From Paenibacillus anaericanus (GTDB taxonomy: Bacteria; Bacillota; Bacilli; Paenibacillales; Paenibacillaceae): a stretch of 64,000 nucleotides of DNA. Numbering within the stretch: the first letter of the stretch is position 1; every line of letters starts with the position of its first letter. Under the pieces are notes generated by a model, which searched no databases, had not been told where the DNA came from, and saw nothing but the letters and a program-made list of their open reading frames with translations. Location of the stretch: positions 1-64,000 of the forward strand of contig NZ_RZNY01000009.1 in NCBI RefSeq assembly GCF_003994475.1, in the 5' to 3' direction. The translations under genes were made by a program, and so were the position numbers. Below, piece after piece: positions 1 through 8,758 of the stretch.

Positions 1-230
1 TTATATACCATGGTGGCGATCATCTCAAGATGCGCGAATTCCTCTGTGCCTATGTCGTTAAGTAGTCCGATAACTTTGTCCGGAATTGTATACCTTTGAT
101 TGAGATACCGCAATGCCGCAGCTAACTCCCCATCGGCACCGCCATACTGCTCAAGCAATAATTTGGCCATTGGGATGTCACATTTACCTACACGAACTGG
201 ATATTGTAGCTTCTTCTCATAGACCCACAT
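1..230 (-). CDS. cotJC: Spore coat protein CotJC, manganese-catalase family (3' end outside window)
   Basis: Only the first 76 or so codons are in the window; the gene runs off its left edge. The N-terminus begins MWVYEKKLQYPVRV and continues with LLLEQYGGADGELAA and IGTEEFAHLEM. The Glu and His residues of this ferritin-like, manganese-catalase fold are visible. It is last in the cotJA-cotJB-cotJC order, 49 bases after cotJB. An AAAGGAGG site lies 13 bases before the ATG, a rather long spacing. CotJ proteins are made in the mother cell and incorporated into the spore coat in Bacillus. Identification is firm; catalytic activity cannot be judged from the fragment. Confidence 0.93.
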   Translation of the reverse strand, partial: MWVYEKKLQYPVRVGKCDIPMAKLLLEQYGGADGELAAALRYLNQRYTIPDKVIGLLNDIGTEEFAHLEMIATMVY

Positions 231-279
231 TACTTTACGTTCCCCTCCTTTGGCTTGCTTGGAAAATTACAAACAAACA

Positions 280-549
280 CTACACCTGCCAAGGCCACGG
301 GACTTTTGACCATTCCCACGGAAACTTCGAATAGGCACGGCCGAAGTTCTGCAGGGGACCATACAGTTGTTGAAAATGATTGGCAAGATTGGTCCGTTCA
401 AAAGTTAACTGATTGAATTGTTCAATGGCTTGTAAATCATCCGGGTGAGTGTCGAGATAAAGATTAAGTTCAACTAGAACAAAGTCCAGGGCCTGCAATT
501 TCTCAAGCATTTCATAAAACTCTGGATCACACTGCGGTTTCGATGTCAT
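280..549 (-). CDS. cotJB: Spore coat protein CotJB
   Basis: Protein of 89 residues matching CotJB in length and layout: an N-terminal helix (EMLEKLQALDFVLVELNLYL), the DTHPDD segment, and an aromatic C-terminal stretch FPWEWSKVPWPWQV. An in-frame extension exists upstream, but it would overlap the end of cotJA. I chose the ATG at 549 because AAAAGGA precedes it at normal distance and this gives the usual family length. It is the middle gene of cotJABC, 4 bases from cotJA. Its function is known only as a spore-coat component expressed with CotJA and CotJC. Confidence 0.93.
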   Translation of the reverse strand: MTSKPQCDPEFYEMLEKLQALDFVLVELNLYLDTHPDDLQAIEQFNQLTFERTNLANHFQQLYGPLQNFGRAYSKFPWEWSKVPWPWQV

Positions 550-553
550 TTCA

Positions 554-772
554 TCACCGTCCTTTTCCCCATCTGGATTCATAGGGACTGTATAGAGCCG
601 GCCATAACGTGCCATGTCTCAAGGCTTCCTGCGGACTGAACTGCGGTAAATTCATCGGTTGAAAACACATAAACAACTGCGGAGGTGTACTGTACGTCTT
701 GCATAGTATCGGTGGGCAGGGATCGAACGGGCCGATATATGGGGCCCATGATTGCTCTTGGGGATGACTCAA
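554..772 (-). CDS. cotJA: Spore coat associated protein CotJA, TTG start
   Basis: Small proline- and aromatic-rich protein with the CotJA signature FDPCPP, then PMNLPQFSPQEALRHGTLWPALYSPY. The longest frame opens at 820 (MLMMRKL), but that ATG has no ribosome binding site. A textbook AAAAGGAGG sits 8 bases before a TTG at 772, giving about 72 residues, so TTG is preferred. The upstream codons then fall in the promoter and leader. It is the first gene of the cotJ operon. In B. subtilis, CotJA is needed for CotJC assembly into the coat. Confidence 0.88.
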   Translation of the reverse strand: MSHPQEQSWAPYIGPFDPCPPILCKTYSTPPQLFMCFQPMNLPQFSPQEALRHGTLWPALYSPYESRWGKGR

Positions 773-815
773 ACCAAGTTCCTCCTTTTTATCATCTGAC
801 AATTTCCTCATCATT

Positions 816-843
816 AACATATGACGTTCGCCCAGAAAATGAA
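816..843 (-). promoter_or_regulatory. Candidate sigma-E-like promoter of cotJABC
   Basis: On the minus strand, TTCATTTT (836-843) and CATATGTT (816-823) resemble the mother-cell sigma-E -35 and -10 elements, with a 12-base gap that is slightly short. The position fits a leader ending at the TTG start at 772. CotJ operons are sigma-E dependent in B. subtilis. The match is imperfect, so this is tentative. A 7-base inverted repeat (GCCCAGA / TCTGGGC, about 832-857) overlaps the -35 region. Confidence 0.3.
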
Positions 844-862
844 CCTAAAATCTGGGCAAAAT

Positions 863-908
863 AAAGACGATATATCCCCTACCTGTACCAAAGGGACCTA
901 TCGTCTTT
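863..908 (-). terminator. Hairpin terminator after the transglutaminase-like gene
   Basis: Perfect 10-base arms AAAGACGATA (863-872) and TATCGTCTTT (899-908), with further inner pairing (TCCC/GGGA). On the minus strand the stem is followed by TTTATTTT. It separates the transglutaminase-like gene from cotJA. Confidence 0.75.
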
Positions 909-932
909 GTCCATAAAATGGAGCTCAACTCA

Positions 933-1652
933 CTATTTTGACTCTCTCACACCTTGATCGCGGATCTTCTGCAAATTAGCATTAATACCTTTTCGCATAA
1001 ACGTATTGAATATCCACATTTTAAGCTTTAATCTGTTATTCGAATATTGCTGAAACAATTCATCCGGCGAATTAAAGGTTCCTAAATGATCCACTACCGA
1101 TGCAACTTGTATAAATGTAGACTTTCCGTTGAAGCAGGTATTGAATCCATCTCCTTTTTTGACGGAAACGCCATACCCAATTAATTTATCTCCTTGATCA
1201 CTTAGATGATTCTTGGTTTGGGCAAGTAATTTATCGTCAATAATGACTCCCTCTAGTGCAAGCCATTCATGATTAACCCATATTTCCGTATAGGCGTGGA
1301 TAATTTTTTGGGGTGCCAAGGTATATGTGATCCCAGTCAATGCACCTTTTTGCATTTTTTTATCAATAGTGAATCCCTGAACTCTGCAAGGTACGCCGAC
1401 ACCTCTTAATAGAGCCATAAGCAGTATACTTTTCGTATTACATTGCCCTAAGCCATCCTCCAGAATTTCACTTGCAGTCAGGTCATCTCCCCGGTTATAA
1501 CCAAATTTGATCTCATTTCTGACAAAATTATAGACTGCTGAAATTTGCTCTTGCAGTGAATCTATCTCTCTCCATTGATGCGATTCAATCAACTCTTCAA
1601 TCATCCGATGTCTGTAATTTAGTAATTGAGTTTCATTTAGATATACATCCAT
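933..1652 (-). CDS. Transglutaminase-like (papain-fold) protein
   Basis: Protein of 239 residues without signal peptide or membrane segment. The central part has a transglutaminase-core pattern: the nucleophile motif GLGQCNTKSILLMALLR (Cys around residue 71), followed by VPCRVQG, and the histidine motif HAYTEIWVN. The usual third-residue region WVPVD reads WLALEG, so the acidic residue may be Glu or lie elsewhere. Bacterial proteins of this core may be proteases or peptide amidases; the substrate is unknown. The start has AAAGGAG 8 bases upstream. It follows the AraC-type regulator gene by 30 bases, probably on one transcript. Confidence 0.75.
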   Translation of the reverse strand: MDVYLNETQLLNYRHRMIEELIESHQWREIDSLQEQISAVYNFVRNEIKFGYNRGDDLTASEILEDGLGQCNTKSILLMALLRGVGVPCRVQGFTIDKKMQKGALTGITYTLAPQKIIHAYTEIWVNHEWLALEGVIIDDKLLAQTKNHLSDQGDKLIGYGVSVKKGDGFNTCFNGKSTFIQVASVVDHLGTFNSPDELFQQYSNNRLKLKMWIFNTFMRKGINANLQKIRDQGVRESK

Positions 1653-1682
1653 ATTCTCAACTCCTTTAACTACAGCTTAACG

Positions 1683-2420
1683 TTACTTAGAGTCGATGAC
1701 TTTCAAATTTATGCTATCTTTCGTTATTTGCGTTAGCGACATGCCCAGAGTCTTCTTGGCAACTGCCGCCAAATGGGCAGAATGACTGAAGCCCGCTTCA
1801 TGAGCAGAACGAGTTAGTGAATATCCCTTATGTATAAAGATAAAGGCACTTCTCAATTTAAGTAAAATGATATAACTACTATAAGCAACACCATACTTTT
1901 CTGAGAACAATCGGGAGAAATGGCTCGGTGAATAGTTTAAACGGGAAGCCATCTCGGTTTGGGAATAAAACTTGCCTGTGCGACGCATTTCAGTTATAGC
2001 TTCATCCATATGTTCACCTTGCTCCAGGGACATGAGCTCAACGCTCTTCGACTTTATGTTTACTAATCCTTGAATAACTTCATATAGTTGATCGGAAGAT
2101 TCAATATTATAATTGGACCAGTCGGAATCTATACAAACATGCCGCTGTTGCTTTAACAAGTCAGTATAAATATATGTATATAAAACGGAGCTGGGATCAA
2201 CCAGCACATTGTGCGTAGCTGTTCCATATGAGTTTACCTTATGTACAACATTAGTATCGATAATAACAAACTTTGTATGGAAGCTACCCTCTCCAATCGT
2301 TATTTCAATAGGCTCTACCACCGCATAAATGATTTGCAGCATATGATGACGGTGTTCTTCAGCATTTAGAGAATCTATGGAGAATAATACCGCTTCTTCT
2401 TTAAATAATATATTTAGCAT
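1683..2420 (-). CDS. AraC-family transcriptional regulator
   Basis: The C-terminal 100 residues contain the two helix-turn-helix units of AraC/XylS proteins (SQTEMASRLNYSPSHFSRLF and SLTRSAHEAGFSHSAHLAAV). The N-terminal half looks like a cupin-type sensor (RHHMLQIIYAVVEPIEITIG). The longest frame begins at 2510, but the ATG at 2420 is preferred: GGAAGG lies about 11 bases upstream, and the extension would place a long inverted repeat inside the coding region. It gives 245 residues. It is upstream of the transglutaminase-like gene, which it may co-express or control. The effector is unknown. Confidence 0.85.
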   Translation of the reverse strand: MLNILFKEEAVLFSIDSLNAEEHRHHMLQIIYAVVEPIEITIGEGSFHTKFVIIDTNVVHKVNSYGTATHNVLVDPSSVLYTYIYTDLLKQQRHVCIDSDWSNYNIESSDQLYEVIQGLVNIKSKSVELMSLEQGEHMDEAITEMRRTGKFYSQTEMASRLNYSPSHFSRLFSEKYGVAYSSYIILLKLRSAFIFIHKGYSLTRSAHEAGFSHSAHLAAVAKKTLGMSLTQITKDSINLKVIDSK

Positions 2421-2461
2421 CGCTGTTTTTCCCTTCCAAGAAACTCTGGTTAATACATAAA

Positions 2462-2509
2462 TGACCCACAAAAGGGCAACTTTTTGCAAAGTGTCCTTCT
2501 TGTGGGTCA
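2462..2509. promoter_or_regulatory. Long-spaced inverted repeat upstream of the AraC-type gene
   Basis: Perfect 10-base arms TGACCCACAA (2462-2471) and TTGTGGGTCA (2500-2509), separated by 28 bases, lie just upstream of the preferred start at 2420. The spacing suits a looped or two-site operator, or an RNA leader stem. There is no T-run on the minus strand, so a terminator is unlikely. Function is inferred from position only. Confidence 0.4.
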
Positions 2510-2559
2510 CATTATAGTTAGCTCCGGACAGGAGTCCCTATCTTCAATAGATAAATTAA

Positions 2560-3909
2560 TTAGTTCTCTTGCTCAACCTCTTCAAGCACTTTGACTTTCC
2601 GTTTGGTAATTTTCACACGTGTAATACGTAATCTTGCCGATTCAGCGACTTCAAATAGAGCACCACCGAACTCTTTCTTCCTTCCTTTAACCGGAGCACC
2701 TTCTAGCTCTTTAAACAGCCAGCCTCCGATGGAGTCCACCTCATCATCTTCAATGCTAATTCCGATTAAATCATTAACCTCTTCAATCAATAAACGGCCG
2801 TCTACAGAATAAACTCCGTCTGCAAGCTTTTCTACTTCAGGAAGTTCATCCTCAAATTCATCATGCAAATCGCCAACGATCTCTTCGATAATTTCCTCAG
2901 CAGTTAATAATCCCGCCGTTCCACCGTACTCATCAACCACGAGCGTCATTTGCACATGTTTCTTCTGCATATTTCGTAACACTTGGCTAACTTCCATCGA
3001 TTCCGGTACATTTAGAATAGGACGTACCATTTGAGTCAAGTCAAGGTCTTTGCCTGGTTCAGGCAATAAAAGATCAGTGATATGCACAAATCCAATAATC
3101 TGATCCTTATCCTCCACAGCTACTGGATAGCGTGAATGCTTCGTTTCACTAACAATCTTCATGTTCTCTTCCCATGATAAATGAGTATATAAGCAATCCA
3201 TATCCGTACGTGGAAGCATAACTTCTCTTGCTAGCATATCGGAAAAGTCAAAAAGATTATCCATCAGTTTCATTTCATCTTTATCAATAACCCCACTCTT
3301 CGCGCTTTGATTCATCAGAATACGAATCTCTTCTTCCGAATGCGCTGCTTCTCCTTCACCTGCTGGTTCAATACCGACAAGACGAAGCATCCCATTGGCA
3401 GCTGAATTCAAAAGCCATATCACGGGTAAAAAGAGTCTGTAAAAGTAAAGAAGTGGCGCCGACAACCACAGAGATGTTTCCTCGGACTTCTGGATCGCCA
3501 GTGATTTCGGAGCAAGCTCTCCAATGACAATATGCAAAAATGTAATAATCGCAAACCCGATCGCTACTGATACCGTTGAAATCAATGTTGTATCCGTAAC
3601 ACCCATTTTGTACATGATTGGCTCAATCAAGAGTTCCGAAATGGCTGGCTCACCTACCCAACCTAGTCCAAGAGATGCCAAGGTAATTCCCAACTGAGTT
3701 GCAGATAGATAAGAATCTAACTTCTTATTCACCTTAAGCGCAAACGTCGCACGTTTGTTCCCTTCACTAACTAGCTGAGTCAGCCTAGACTGGCGAACCT
3801 TAACGAGTGAGAATTCGGCAGCAACGAAGAATCCATTCAATATCACGAGAATAAAGACAAGCAATAAATTAAAAGCAAGCTTACTAAATTCTATATGTCC
3901 GTCGGGCAT
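2560..3909 (-). CDS. CNNM/DUF21-CBS-CorC_HlyC membrane protein (putative Mg2+/ion transporter)
   Basis: Protein of 449 residues with the standard four-part layout. A DUF21/CNNM membrane domain with about four hydrophobic segments occupies residues 8-190. Two CBS units lie at roughly 215-335 (MLPRTDMDCL, SRYPVAVEDKDQIIGFVHI, VVDEYGGTAGLLT). The C-terminal CorC_HlyC domain follows (VDGRLLIEEVNDLIGI). Members are linked to magnesium export or homeostasis. AAAGAGG precedes the ATG. The gene is 15 bases downstream of yfkAB. Several paralogues exist in Bacillus, so no symbol is given. Confidence 0.9.
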   Translation of the reverse strand: MPDGHIEFSKLAFNLLLVFILVILNGFFVAAEFSLVKVRQSRLTQLVSEGNKRATFALKVNKKLDSYLSATQLGITLASLGLGWVGEPAISELLIEPIMYKMGVTDTTLISTVSVAIGFAIITFLHIVIGELAPKSLAIQKSEETSLWLSAPLLYFYRLFLPVIWLLNSAANGMLRLVGIEPAGEGEAAHSEEEIRILMNQSAKSGVIDKDEMKLMDNLFDFSDMLAREVMLPRTDMDCLYTHLSWEENMKIVSETKHSRYPVAVEDKDQIIGFVHITDLLLPEPGKDLDLTQMVRPILNVPESMEVSQVLRNMQKKHVQMTLVVDEYGGTAGLLTAEEIIEEIVGDLHDEFEDELPEVEKLADGVYSVDGRLLIEEVNDLIGISIEDDEVDSIGGWLFKELEGAPVKGRKKEFGGALFEVAESARLRITRVKITKRKVKVLEEVEQEN

Positions 3910-3924
3910 GTTAGCGCCTCTTTC

Positions 3925-5064
3925 CTATGAAATGATAGCTTTGCGGGATTTGAAATCAATGTCTTTATAGTACATATCTGCCACGAGCAAATTCGGTCCG
4001 CAGCAACTTGCATAATCACAATGACAATTCACCTTTTGATTCAATGGATGGCCATTCAGCCATTTCCCAAAAATATCGTCCAGTTTTCCTTTATTTATAT
4101 TACCAAATGCCGGAATAGCTGCAAAGTCTGTCACATAGACATCTCCTGTGAACATATTGACATTCACACGATTCCTACCGTCTGGATCATTTCGTACGGT
4201 GACATTTGGCTCTTGACGAAGACGACGTAACAACTTAGCGTCTTCTTCACTGCTATTACAAGCAAAGAACGGAAGTGTTCCAAACAACATCCATAAGTCC
4301 TGATCACGTTGATCAAGTAAAGAATGAATGGCCATTCGCATATCTTCCAATGATAATACAGGTAAACCCTCTGCGAAGTCAGCCGCATACATCGGATGAA
4401 CTTCATGACGACGGCAGCCCATTTCCACGATCATCTTATGAATCTCTGGTAATTTATCAAATGTGCGGTAATTAATCATGGTTTCCGCCGAGACGAACAT
4501 TCCCGCTTCACTAAGTCGCTTCGTATTTTCAATCATCTTATGATACATCTTGAAGGCAACTTCTGGTTTAACAGAATGTCCACTACGGGCGAATCCAACC
4601 TCATGAAAGTCTGTCTCATCTGTATAGTTAAACGATATATGCATAACGTCGAGATAAGGTAGTAATTTCTCGTAACGTTCATAGTCCAGCGTTAAGTTCG
4701 AATTAATTTGAGTGCGAATACCACGCTCTTTAGCATATTTAAGCAGTGGTACGATTTTCTCATCCACCGTTTGGCGTCTAAATGTTGGTTCTCCTCCAGT
4801 TATACTAATCGTACGAAGATGCTCCACTTCATCTAAAGCCTTTAGCATAAGAGAAAGCGGTATTTGTTCTGGTTCCTTCATCACTAGGCTATCGCCGACA
4901 GCACAGTGCTCACAGCGCATATTACACAAATTGGTAACTGTCATTTCTACACTAGTCAGTACATGACGACCAAATTCCCGAAGCGAAACAATCGGATCCC
5001 AGGGATCATAACTCGGACTTATAGTAGAAATTCTGTCTGTGTCTGTATTGTTGTTCATTATCAT
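3925..5064 (-). CDS. yfkAB: Radical SAM/CxCxxxxC motif protein YfkAB
   Basis: Protein of 379 residues. The radical-SAM [4Fe-4S] site is TNLCNMRCEHCAV (CxxxCxxC), with SAM-contact GGEPTFRR near residue 97. The C-terminus carries the family-specific CHCDYASC, exactly the CxCxxxxC motif that defines YfkAB, and probably binds a second cluster. In some Bacillus annotations this is split into yfkA and yfkB; here it is one intact frame. AAGGTGAG precedes the ATG. The substrate is not established for the family. Confidence 0.93.
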   Translation of the reverse strand: MIMNNNTDTDRISTISPSYDPWDPIVSLREFGRHVLTSVEMTVTNLCNMRCEHCAVGDSLVMKEPEQIPLSLMLKALDEVEHLRTISITGGEPTFRRQTVDEKIVPLLKYAKERGIRTQINSNLTLDYERYEKLLPYLDVMHISFNYTDETDFHEVGFARSGHSVKPEVAFKMYHKMIENTKRLSEAGMFVSAETMINYRTFDKLPEIHKMIVEMGCRRHEVHPMYAADFAEGLPVLSLEDMRMAIHSLLDQRDQDLWMLFGTLPFFACNSSEEDAKLLRRLRQEPNVTVRNDPDGRNRVNVNMFTGDVYVTDFAAIPAFGNINKGKLDDIFGKWLNGHPLNQKVNCHCDYASCCGPNLLVADMYYKDIDFKSRKAIIS

Positions 5065-5128
5065 TATGTTTACTCACCTTATCTTTATAATTATCTAAGT
5101 TTGCTTGGTCCATATTAACTTCACCTGA

Positions 5129-6232
5129 CTAACCAACGTTCCCATTAAGCCCCATACCATCTACTTCAGTAACAACAACGGATAATTGCGTAGACAAATC
5201 CACATCATACGGAGACTTTACTTCCACACCGAATTCATCGTTTAATATGCGAATAACAGGACGATTTGGAATGAGACCGTGAATCTTGGCGACAACTCCT
5301 CGCTCCCCTGTACTAAGTTTCACCATCATCCCTAATGGATAAATCGCAACTCGGTCCCTAAATACCTCCAGCTTCGATTTATCGTACCAGTGGCCGCATC
5401 CGGTATACAATACTTCCAAAGCTTGATGAGGAAGCATCGCTGATCGATATACCCGGTGGGTCGTCATGGCATCGAACGCATCAGCAATGGCAATCCATTG
5501 GGCGAATTCATGAATCTCATTCCCTTTAATTCCTCGAGGATAACCGTTACCATCCAAACGCTCGTGATGTTGATAAGCACAGTGAGCTGCGATAAGAGGG
5601 ATTCCTGGCTCATCCTTAAGTATTTTGAATCCTATATCCGTATGGGTCTTCATTAGTTTGTATTCCTCATCACTCAAACTCGCAGGTTTATTGAGCAGAG
5701 AAAGAGGTATTTTAGTCTTTCCTATATCATGCAGCAATGCACCTAGGCCCAGCGTTGTCAGTTCATCTTTACTATATCCATGGATTTGGCCCAATAGGAC
5801 TGTATAGATACACACGTTCAACGAATGACGGTAGAGATATTGATCCATGCTGTTTATGTTCATAAGCATAATCATCGCGTCTTCCCTTGCAGCAAGGTCA
5901 TCCATAATGGTCTCAACTAGATTAGAGAACACTTTACCCAAATATGGGTAGACTAAACCTTTCGTTACTGGAGCCATCAATTGATGGTAATTTGCCCGGA
6001 TCTCACCAAGTGCACGTAGACGAGTCTCGTCTTCTATCATATCATGGATCACGATATCATCAGTCCGAGGGTCGGAAATATACACCAATTCCAGACCATG
6101 TAACTTTAATCGTCGGATAATCGTATCGTTCAATTCCGCATTCTCAGATAGTAAGACTATACCGTCCTCACTATATATTTTCTTACCAAGTTTCATTCCA
6201 GGTAACAAGGAGTCAATAGATACTAACCGCAT
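5129..6232 (-). CDS. HD-GYP domain protein, probable cyclic-di-GMP phosphodiesterase
   Basis: Protein of 367 residues from the ATG at 6232, which has GGAG 7 bases upstream; a codon at 6250 lacks a site. The N-terminal 70 residues (VSIDSLLPGMKLGKKIY) resemble the DUF3391-like region often joined to HD-GYP. The HD-GYP domain is complete: RHSLNV, LLHDIGKTKIP, LMKTHTDIGF, AAHCAYQHHERLDGNGYPRGI and IADAFDAMTTHRVYR. All metal ligands and the GYP motif are present, so hydrolysis of c-di-GMP is likely. There is no receiver or membrane domain. A degenerate relative lies at 8759. Confidence 0.92.
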   Translation of the reverse strand: MRLVSIDSLLPGMKLGKKIYSEDGIVLLSENAELNDTIIRRLKLHGLELVYISDPRTDDIVIHDMIEDETRLRALGEIRANYHQLMAPVTKGLVYPYLGKVFSNLVETIMDDLAAREDAMIMLMNINSMDQYLYRHSLNVCIYTVLLGQIHGYSKDELTTLGLGALLHDIGKTKIPLSLLNKPASLSDEEYKLMKTHTDIGFKILKDEPGIPLIAAHCAYQHHERLDGNGYPRGIKGNEIHEFAQWIAIADAFDAMTTHRVYRSAMLPHQALEVLYTGCGHWYDKSKLEVFRDRVAIYPLGMMVKLSTGERGVVAKIHGLIPNRPVIRILNDEFGVEVKSPYDVDLSTQLSVVVTEVDGMGLNGNVG

Positions 6233-6338
6233 AACTCCACTCCGTCCCAAATAAAAATAAATAATGTGTTGTCTAACATAAAACTCATCCTATCCATTTA
6301 TAGAAGTTACGATATATATCGGGAAAAATATAAAAACA

Positions 6339-7781
6339 TTATAACTTTGTTTCCTTATTCCATCTGGAAAGAAAACAATTTGCTACTGCCCCGGGCGTCT
6401 GTAACTCTATTCTAAGCAGATCACGTAAAAAGTCAGGAAGCATAAACTCCTTATCCCTTCCACACTTCAATCGTTCATAACCGATACCGAATGTAAACAT
6501 ATCCAGCGTTCCAACAACATAAATTTTATCACGAGCAATCGGCACACCACTAACACTGGCCTGAAGAATTTTATTATAAGGCAATCCCACCTTATTGTAT
6601 ATAATTTCCATGCCATCCACACAAATCCCACCTAGTACCTTCCCCCGAAATCCGAAGCCATAAATAACTCGGTCACTTTCTTCAGGAAGTAACGATTGCT
6701 CCAAGGTATAGAGAATATCTTCCCCCGTAAGACTCATCCTGCACGGATTAATAGGGGATGGACACCGTTCATGCAGCATTCCTTCAGTAATCTCACCAGC
6801 CGGAAGATCAGCTAATAATTGTCCGCTATTCACTATCGATAGATCGCTATCGGTATATCTCCTAACCGCTTGCGCAAGTAAATTACCAAACGGTGATTCA
6901 GAGCGGTAGTCTATAGTTATATCCTCTTCAATAACTGCAACGGTTCGCTGCATTCGGATTTCGGCTTGCTCTTTGTGAATCGCAATTGCATTCAGAATCC
7001 TGTGATCCTCTGGACCATCTTCAACTGGAAGGCATCTCGCTTCCCTCACAACAAGCTTCCCTAGCTCACGATCTCGCTCAAACACGAATTTCCCGAGATA
7101 ACGTCCGAATTTCCCAGCCGCAGTAATCGCTGTTCTACCTATATATAGCGGTTCCTCAAGTAAATGATGTGTATGCCCTCCAATGATCAGATCGATATCA
7201 GGGACCACTTCGGCAAGTTCTTTATCAAAAGGAAGCCCGAGATGAGACATCACAACAATGAGATCAACCTGAGGACGTAGCCGCTCTACGGATTTCATGA
7301 TGGTCGTCTTCGGATCCAGAGCCTCTAGTCCAAGTAATTCATAGAAATCAGCATATGCCACCGTCGCACCAACAAGTCCAATCGTGAATGGACCCTTATG
7401 AACAATCAGATCCTCCTTCATCCATACTGGAGGCTTTCCTTGGCCTATCTCCAAGATATTACCGCATACAACGGGGCAGACCAATCCTGCATAAGCTTGA
7501 TTTAACAATTCTGGAGTAAATGTTAGACCTTCATTGTTACCGATCGTGATGGCATCATATCCCGTCAAATTAAGAACATCTACGTTAGCTTGTCCCATTG
7601 TCCCTTCCGTTTCCGGCGCTGCCCGGTCCATATGATCTCCGATATCAAGGAGGAGCGTACAAGCTTCATTTTGACCCCTCTGCTCCTTCACCATGGCGGA
7701 AATACGTCCCATGGCACCAAAGTGGCTGTGTAAATCATTAGTATACAGTATCGTTAATATATCCTGATCCGTATCCTGCAA
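6339..7781 (-). CDS. yunD: Cytoplasmic metallophosphoesterase/5'-nucleotidase, YunD type
   Basis: Protein of 480 residues. The calcineurin-like metallophosphatase domain has YTNDLHSHFGAM, LLDIGDHMDRA, TIGNNEG, VVMSHLG and IIGGHTHHL. The 5'-nucleotidase C-terminal domain begins around residue 275 (SPFGNLLAQAVRRY, VNSGQLLADLPAG). Unlike secreted UshA/YfkN enzymes there is no signal peptide or wall anchor, matching the cytoplasmic YunD of B. subtilis. The probable reaction is hydrolysis of nucleoside monophosphates or 2',3'-cyclic nucleotides; the true substrate is unknown. Confidence 0.87.
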   Translation of the reverse strand: MQDTDQDILTILYTNDLHSHFGAMGRISAMVKEQRGQNEACTLLLDIGDHMDRAAPETEGTMGQANVDVLNLTGYDAITIGNNEGLTFTPELLNQAYAGLVCPVVCGNILEIGQGKPPVWMKEDLIVHKGPFTIGLVGATVAYADFYELLGLEALDPKTTIMKSVERLRPQVDLIVVMSHLGLPFDKELAEVVPDIDLIIGGHTHHLLEEPLYIGRTAITAAGKFGRYLGKFVFERDRELGKLVVREARCLPVEDGPEDHRILNAIAIHKEQAEIRMQRTVAVIEEDITIDYRSESPFGNLLAQAVRRYTDSDLSIVNSGQLLADLPAGEITEGMLHERCPSPINPCRMSLTGEDILYTLEQSLLPEESDRVIYGFGFRGKVLGGICVDGMEIIYNKVGLPYNKILQASVSGVPIARDKIYVVGTLDMFTFGIGYERLKCGRDKEFMLPDFLRDLLRIELQTPGAVANCFLSRWNKETKL

Positions 7782-7928
7782 GATGGCATTCCCTCCTTGG
7801 TTTATCCTTGTATATCTGGCCTTACCTAGCTCATTATCCTTATAATATTATATACCTCATTTTAAATCATTGTCTCCTCATATATGATATATTATAGGTG
7901 TCTACCAACCATACCGAGGTGAATATAT

Positions 7929-8177
7929 ATGGAAATAATAATCGCTCTATTTGCCGGGCTGGCCGATCGAATTGGCACATCTCGACTTACATTCACAACA
8001 ACAGAAGCTAGTGTAACAGTTGATCAGTTAAAAGAAATTCTTACTGAGAACTACCCTGCAGCAGCTTCCTTGATTGCTGTTTCTTTTGTAGCCGTTAACC
8101 AAGAATATGCACGTGGGGAAGTCCTCATCACATCAACAGATGAAGTTGCTTTGATACCACCTGTTTCGGGAGGCTAG
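7929..8177 (+). CDS. moaD: Molybdopterin synthase small subunit MoaD
   Basis: Ubiquitin-fold protein of 82 residues ending in the required Gly-Gly (ALIPPVSGG), the tail that is thiocarboxylated to carry sulfur into molybdopterin. GAGGTG precedes the ATG. It is followed one base later by moaE, the partner subunit. No other molybdenum cofactor genes are in the window, so the rest of the pathway must be elsewhere. Confidence 0.95.
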   Translation: MEIIIALFAGLADRIGTSRLTFTTTEASVTVDQLKEILTENYPAAASLIAVSFVAVNQEYARGEVLITSTDEVALIPPVSGG

Positions 8178-8178
8178 C

Positions 8179-8664
8179 ATGAAGCCGAAAAATACAACTA
8201 TTCCCTCCGATGACGACAGGTATACCATTACTGAAAAACCTTTATGTATTGAATCCATTACACAAAAGGTTATTACCGCCAACCATGGTGCAACGCTAAC
8301 TTTCATTGGTACGACCCGGGAGATGACTGGAGAACAACGTACCCTTCACTTAGAATATGAAGCTTATATCCCTATGGCGTTGACTAAATTACGTCAAATC
8401 GGGAGCGAAGTGGAGCAACAGTGGCCTGGAACTCTTTGCGCCATTAGTCACCGAATCGGTACAGTAGAAATAACTGAGAGCAGTGTCGTTATCGCTGTAT
8501 CTTCGCCGCATCGTGCTCATTGTTACGAGTCTAGTCGTTATGCAATTGAAAGACTCAAACAAATTGTACCTATATGGAAGAAAGAGATCTGGGACGATGG
8601 AACCGAGTGGAAAGGTCATGGACAAGGACCTTGGGACCCCACTGCACCGGGACAACTCTCTTAA
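8179..8664 (+). CDS. moaE: Molybdopterin synthase catalytic subunit MoaE
   Basis: Protein of 161 residues. Family motifs are ATLTFIGTTREMT, LEYEAYIPMA, ISHRIGTVEI, VVIAVSSPHRAHCYESSRYAIERLK and the catalytic-lysine region VPIWKKEIWDDG. With MoaD it forms the tetramer that inserts two sulfurs into precursor Z (cPMP). The ATG sits one base after the moaD stop, with GGGAGG inside the end of moaD, indicating translational coupling. Confidence 0.95.
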   Translation: MKPKNTTIPSDDDRYTITEKPLCIESITQKVITANHGATLTFIGTTREMTGEQRTLHLEYEAYIPMALTKLRQIGSEVEQQWPGTLCAISHRIGTVEITESSVVIAVSSPHRAHCYESSRYAIERLKQIVPIWKKEIWDDGTEWKGHGQGPWDPTAPGQLS

Positions 8665-8758
8665 ACTAGCAACTAAAGGCACAAATCATGATTGTCAATC
8701 CATATATTACCTGATATTATTAAGGAAAAATCGCATTTATAATGAGGTGCCAATATCC

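Noticed and set aside
8483-8758. N-terminal extension of the second HD-GYP protein overlapping moaE
   Set aside because: The extension is in another frame of moaE and lacks a ribosome site; the TTG at 8759 has one and restores alignment with the paralogue.
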